Assembly: GCA_013817465.1 (NCBI GenBank)
Contig: JACDCP010000130.1
Location: forward strand, 1-8,731
Reading direction: 5' to 3'
Length of the DNA: 8,731 nucleotides
From: Gammaproteobacteria bacterium
Lineage (GTDB): Bacteria > Pseudomonadota > Gammaproteobacteria > Steroidobacterales > JACDCP01
Numbering within the stretch: the first letter of the stretch is position 1; each line of letters starts with the position of its first letter. Position numbers and translations under genes: made by a program. Shown here in pieces: positions 7,768-8,731 of this stretch. The notes below the pieces were generated by a model that searched no databases, was not told the origin of the DNA, and saw only the letters and a list, made by a program, of their open reading frames with translations.

Positions 7768-7796
7768 AGCATACCGCGTAGGCACGGCCCAGTGAA
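7768..7796 (-). promoter_or_regulatory. Possible lhr promoter giving a leaderless message
   Basis: On the minus strand, TTCACT (7796-7791, four of six matches to the -35 consensus) is separated by 17 nt from TATGCT (7773-7768, four of six to the -10). That -10 lies six bases before ATG 7761. This would place transcription start at or near the A of the ATG and would explain the missing Shine-Dalgarno. It is a motif match only. Confidence 0.3.
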
Positions 7797-7807
7797 CGGG
7801 CGCGGCT

Positions 7808-7830
7808 CAGGCTGAATGCATCACAGCCTG
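7808..7830 (-). terminator. Inverted repeat directly after the metallopeptidase stop
   Basis: CAGGCTG (7808-7814) and CAGCCTG (7824-7830) form a 7-bp perfect stem with a 9-nt loop. It begins on the base after the metallopeptidase stop codon and lies before the possible lhr promoter. No T-tract follows on the minus strand, so it may be a weak or factor-dependent terminator or an mRNA 3' end stabiliser. Confidence 0.3.
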
Positions 7831-8289
7831 TTAATCGGATACCTGCTCGTGATGATCGGTAACTTCGGATTGGACCGCCGCATTCTGGTAACCGCAGGCA
7901 GTAGGCCCCGGCCGTACAAATTTGAAGCTCGCCTGAGATTGAAGAATGTATTCGTTCTGAATGTAATAAGCCTCGCGTTCCCTGGCAATGCTGTCCTCGC
8001 ATGAATAGGAGTCGTATTTCCCGCTCATGTGTTGCAGATAATGAACGAGCTCGTGAACGACCAGGCTTTGAGCAAACTCGGAATCCGTATCACGATATAT
8101 CTCATCGATATACACGATGCCCTCATCGTTATACCAGCCCACCGCCCGGCATTCCTTGTTGGCGCAAACTCTTTCCACGAAGAAACTGTGCGGTTGAAAT
8201 TGAATCTGTGGGGGATGTGATGGCGCAGGATAGTTAGACAGGTGCACAGCCCAGGTCAGCAGGATTTCAAAAGTGGTCGAAAGATCCAT
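7831..8289 (-). CDS. Small HExxH metallopeptidase-like protein (DUF6647-like)
   Basis: This encodes 152 residues of a putative zinc-dependent hydrolase. HELVH (79-83) inside VVHELVHYLQ is the HExxH zinc motif. The downstream RERE-AYYIQ segment (about 103-111) offers Glu104 or Glu106 as third ligand, as in other short HExxH families. Four cysteines (42, 47, 97, 132) could form disulfides. The N-terminus (FEILLTWAVHLSNYP) is mildly hydrophobic, but no clear signal peptide or cleavage site is seen. From memory the pattern matches proteins labelled DUF6647; no activity is established for them that I know of. ATG 8289 is well supported by AGGAGG four bases upstream. By hand count GC is about 50%, well below lhr (often near 70% in sampled stretches), suggesting later acquisition. 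It lies 69 nt upstream of lhr on the same strand, with a hairpin between. Confidence 0.75.
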   Translation of the reverse strand: MDLSTTFEILLTWAVHLSNYPAPSHPPQIQFQPHSFFVERVCANKECRAVGWYNDEGIVYIDEIYRDTDSEFAQSLVVHELVHYLQHMSGKYDSYSCEDSIAREREAYYIQNEYILQSQASFKFVRPGPTACGYQNAAVQSEVTDHHEQVSD

Positions 8290-8497
8290 TCAGCCTCCTC
8301 AGCCTTTACGGCTAATCGGCCTTATCTGCGTTCACAGACCATCAACTTTTCGATACTCATCCGACTCCGATGAAGCCATGCATGAGGCAGGTGAGCCCGA
8401 CTCAAACCGGCACCGAATCCGCAACCGATGCCTGTCATATACGCTAATAGAAAGAGACCATGAGCGTCCGTGAAGCAGCTTCGGTCATGCGGCCGGA

Positions 8498-8519
8498 AAC
8501 TGTGAGCGAATTCACAGTT
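8498..8519. promoter_or_regulatory. Perfect CRP/Vfr-type dyad
   Basis: AACTGTGA (8498-8505) is mirrored exactly by TCACAGTT (8512-8519) around 6 nt. Its core TGTGA-N6-TCACA (8501-8516) equals the consensus of CRP-family regulators (CRP, Vfr, Clp). It lies in the 285-bp gap 8290-8574, which otherwise shows no convincing gene. It is 212 nt upstream of the metallopeptidase start and 56 nt past the stop of the right-edge gene, both on the minus strand. The distance is long for a simple activator site, so it may serve an unseen promoter or small RNA. As RNA it would form a hairpin, but the trailing TTTCC is too short for a good terminator. Confidence 0.5.
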
Positions 8520-8574
8520 CGGGCAGAAAAATGCGCTGTCAGGAAGGCAGGATCGCTCCCGTTCCCGTGCCGAG

Positions 8575-8731
8575 CTATGCCCGCACGGTGATCCATACCT
8601 GGAAGGACGCCAGGCACAGGCAGAGCACGACGCCGCAGGCCGGCAGCCAGCGCAGTCGACTGCGCCGCGCGCACAGCTCCACGACCGCCTGGCGCACGTC
8701 GACGATCGAGCTGCCATAATAGTCGTGATTA
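8575..8731 (-). CDS. C-terminal end of a membrane-anchored protein (partial)
   Basis: On the minus strand one frame is open from the right edge to TAG (8577-8575), giving 51 residues. These begin NHDYYGSSIVDVRQAVVEL, continue with a basic stretch (CARRSRLRW), then a hydrophobic helix of about 18 residues (LPACGVVLCLCLASF) and a short tail QVWITVRA. This profile of a soluble part, positive charges and a single C-terminal membrane helix looks like a genuine protein end. The two competing frames give Arg/Ser/Cys-rich or low-complexity translations. The family is not recognisable from this piece. Positive charges before the helix suggest that the preceding part is cytoplasmic. Confidence 0.55.
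   Translation of the reverse strand, partial: NHDYYGSSIVDVRQAVVELCARRSRLRWLPACGVVLCLCLASFQVWITVRA

Noticed and set aside
4258..7815. Several long open frames on the + strand opposite lhr (for example 4258-4935, 5821-6681 and 6829-7815)
   Set aside because: They lie wholly antisense to a well-supported helicase, have Arg/Ala/Glu-rich translations without motifs, and are expected from third-codon GC bias.
8273..8473. Plus-strand frame of 66 codons containing a possible small protein
   Set aside because: It begins inside the metallopeptidase gene on the other strand, and its translation shows no fold-like pattern.
8498..8519. Reading the TGTGAGCG dyad as a lac-type operator
   Set aside because: The half-sites and 6-nt spacing match the CRP family exactly, and no LacI-type regulator or sugar genes are nearby.
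8322..8717. Minus-strand frame of 131 codons in the right-hand gap
   Set aside because: The translation is Ser/Arg/Cys-rich with no motif, lacks a ribosome site, and overlaps the more protein-like membrane-anchored frame.
1..8731. CRISPR array, tRNA genes, integrase or phage genes
   Set aside because: I saw no regularly spaced direct repeats, no tRNA cloverleaf and no integrase- or transposase-like protein.

Overview
This is a high-GC stretch (roughly 60-70% in the core genes) with dense, short-gapped genes and REP-like palindromes in the gaps. It fits a proteobacterium, most likely a gammaproteobacterium of the Xanthomonadales/Nevskiales/Steroidobacter kind. That placement is inferred from composition, repeat style and gene families, not from a marker gene.

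Left part (+ strand): the last 21 codons of an unidentified protein end at 66. Its stop codon abuts a 25-bp perfect inverted repeat (66-119). A 12-TM transporter of the ATP/ADP-translocase-like MFS branch follows (256-1590). After a gap with REP-like hairpins comes a Tat-exported aldo/keto reductase with an intact catalytic tetrad (start about 1699, end 2652).

Middle (- strand): a complete VapBC-type toxin-antitoxin pair (3287 to 2647) lies tail to tail with the reductase gene and overlaps it by 6 nt. The antitoxin and toxin genes overlap by 4 nt (GTGA). An 8-bp perfect dyad upstream looks like the autoregulatory operator.

Right part (- strand): most of the window (7761 to 3418) is a full-length Lhr superfamily 2 helicase with its long C-terminal region. 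Upstream on the same strand is a small HExxH metallopeptidase-like gene (8289 to 7831) of clearly lower GC (about 50%). A non-coding gap follows with a perfect CRP-type dyad (TGTGA-N6-TCACA). At the right edge is the C-terminus of another - strand gene, ending in one transmembrane helix.

I see no multi-gene pathway linking these genes and no clear new defence or mobile system. The region reads as a housekeeping helicase and ordinary accessory genes, plus a likely acquired toxin-antitoxin pair and a likely acquired small metallopeptidase. The most notable items are the palindromic elements, the CRP-like dyad, the vapBC operator and the low-GC metallopeptidase beside lhr. I found no tRNA, rRNA, CRISPR array or transposase.
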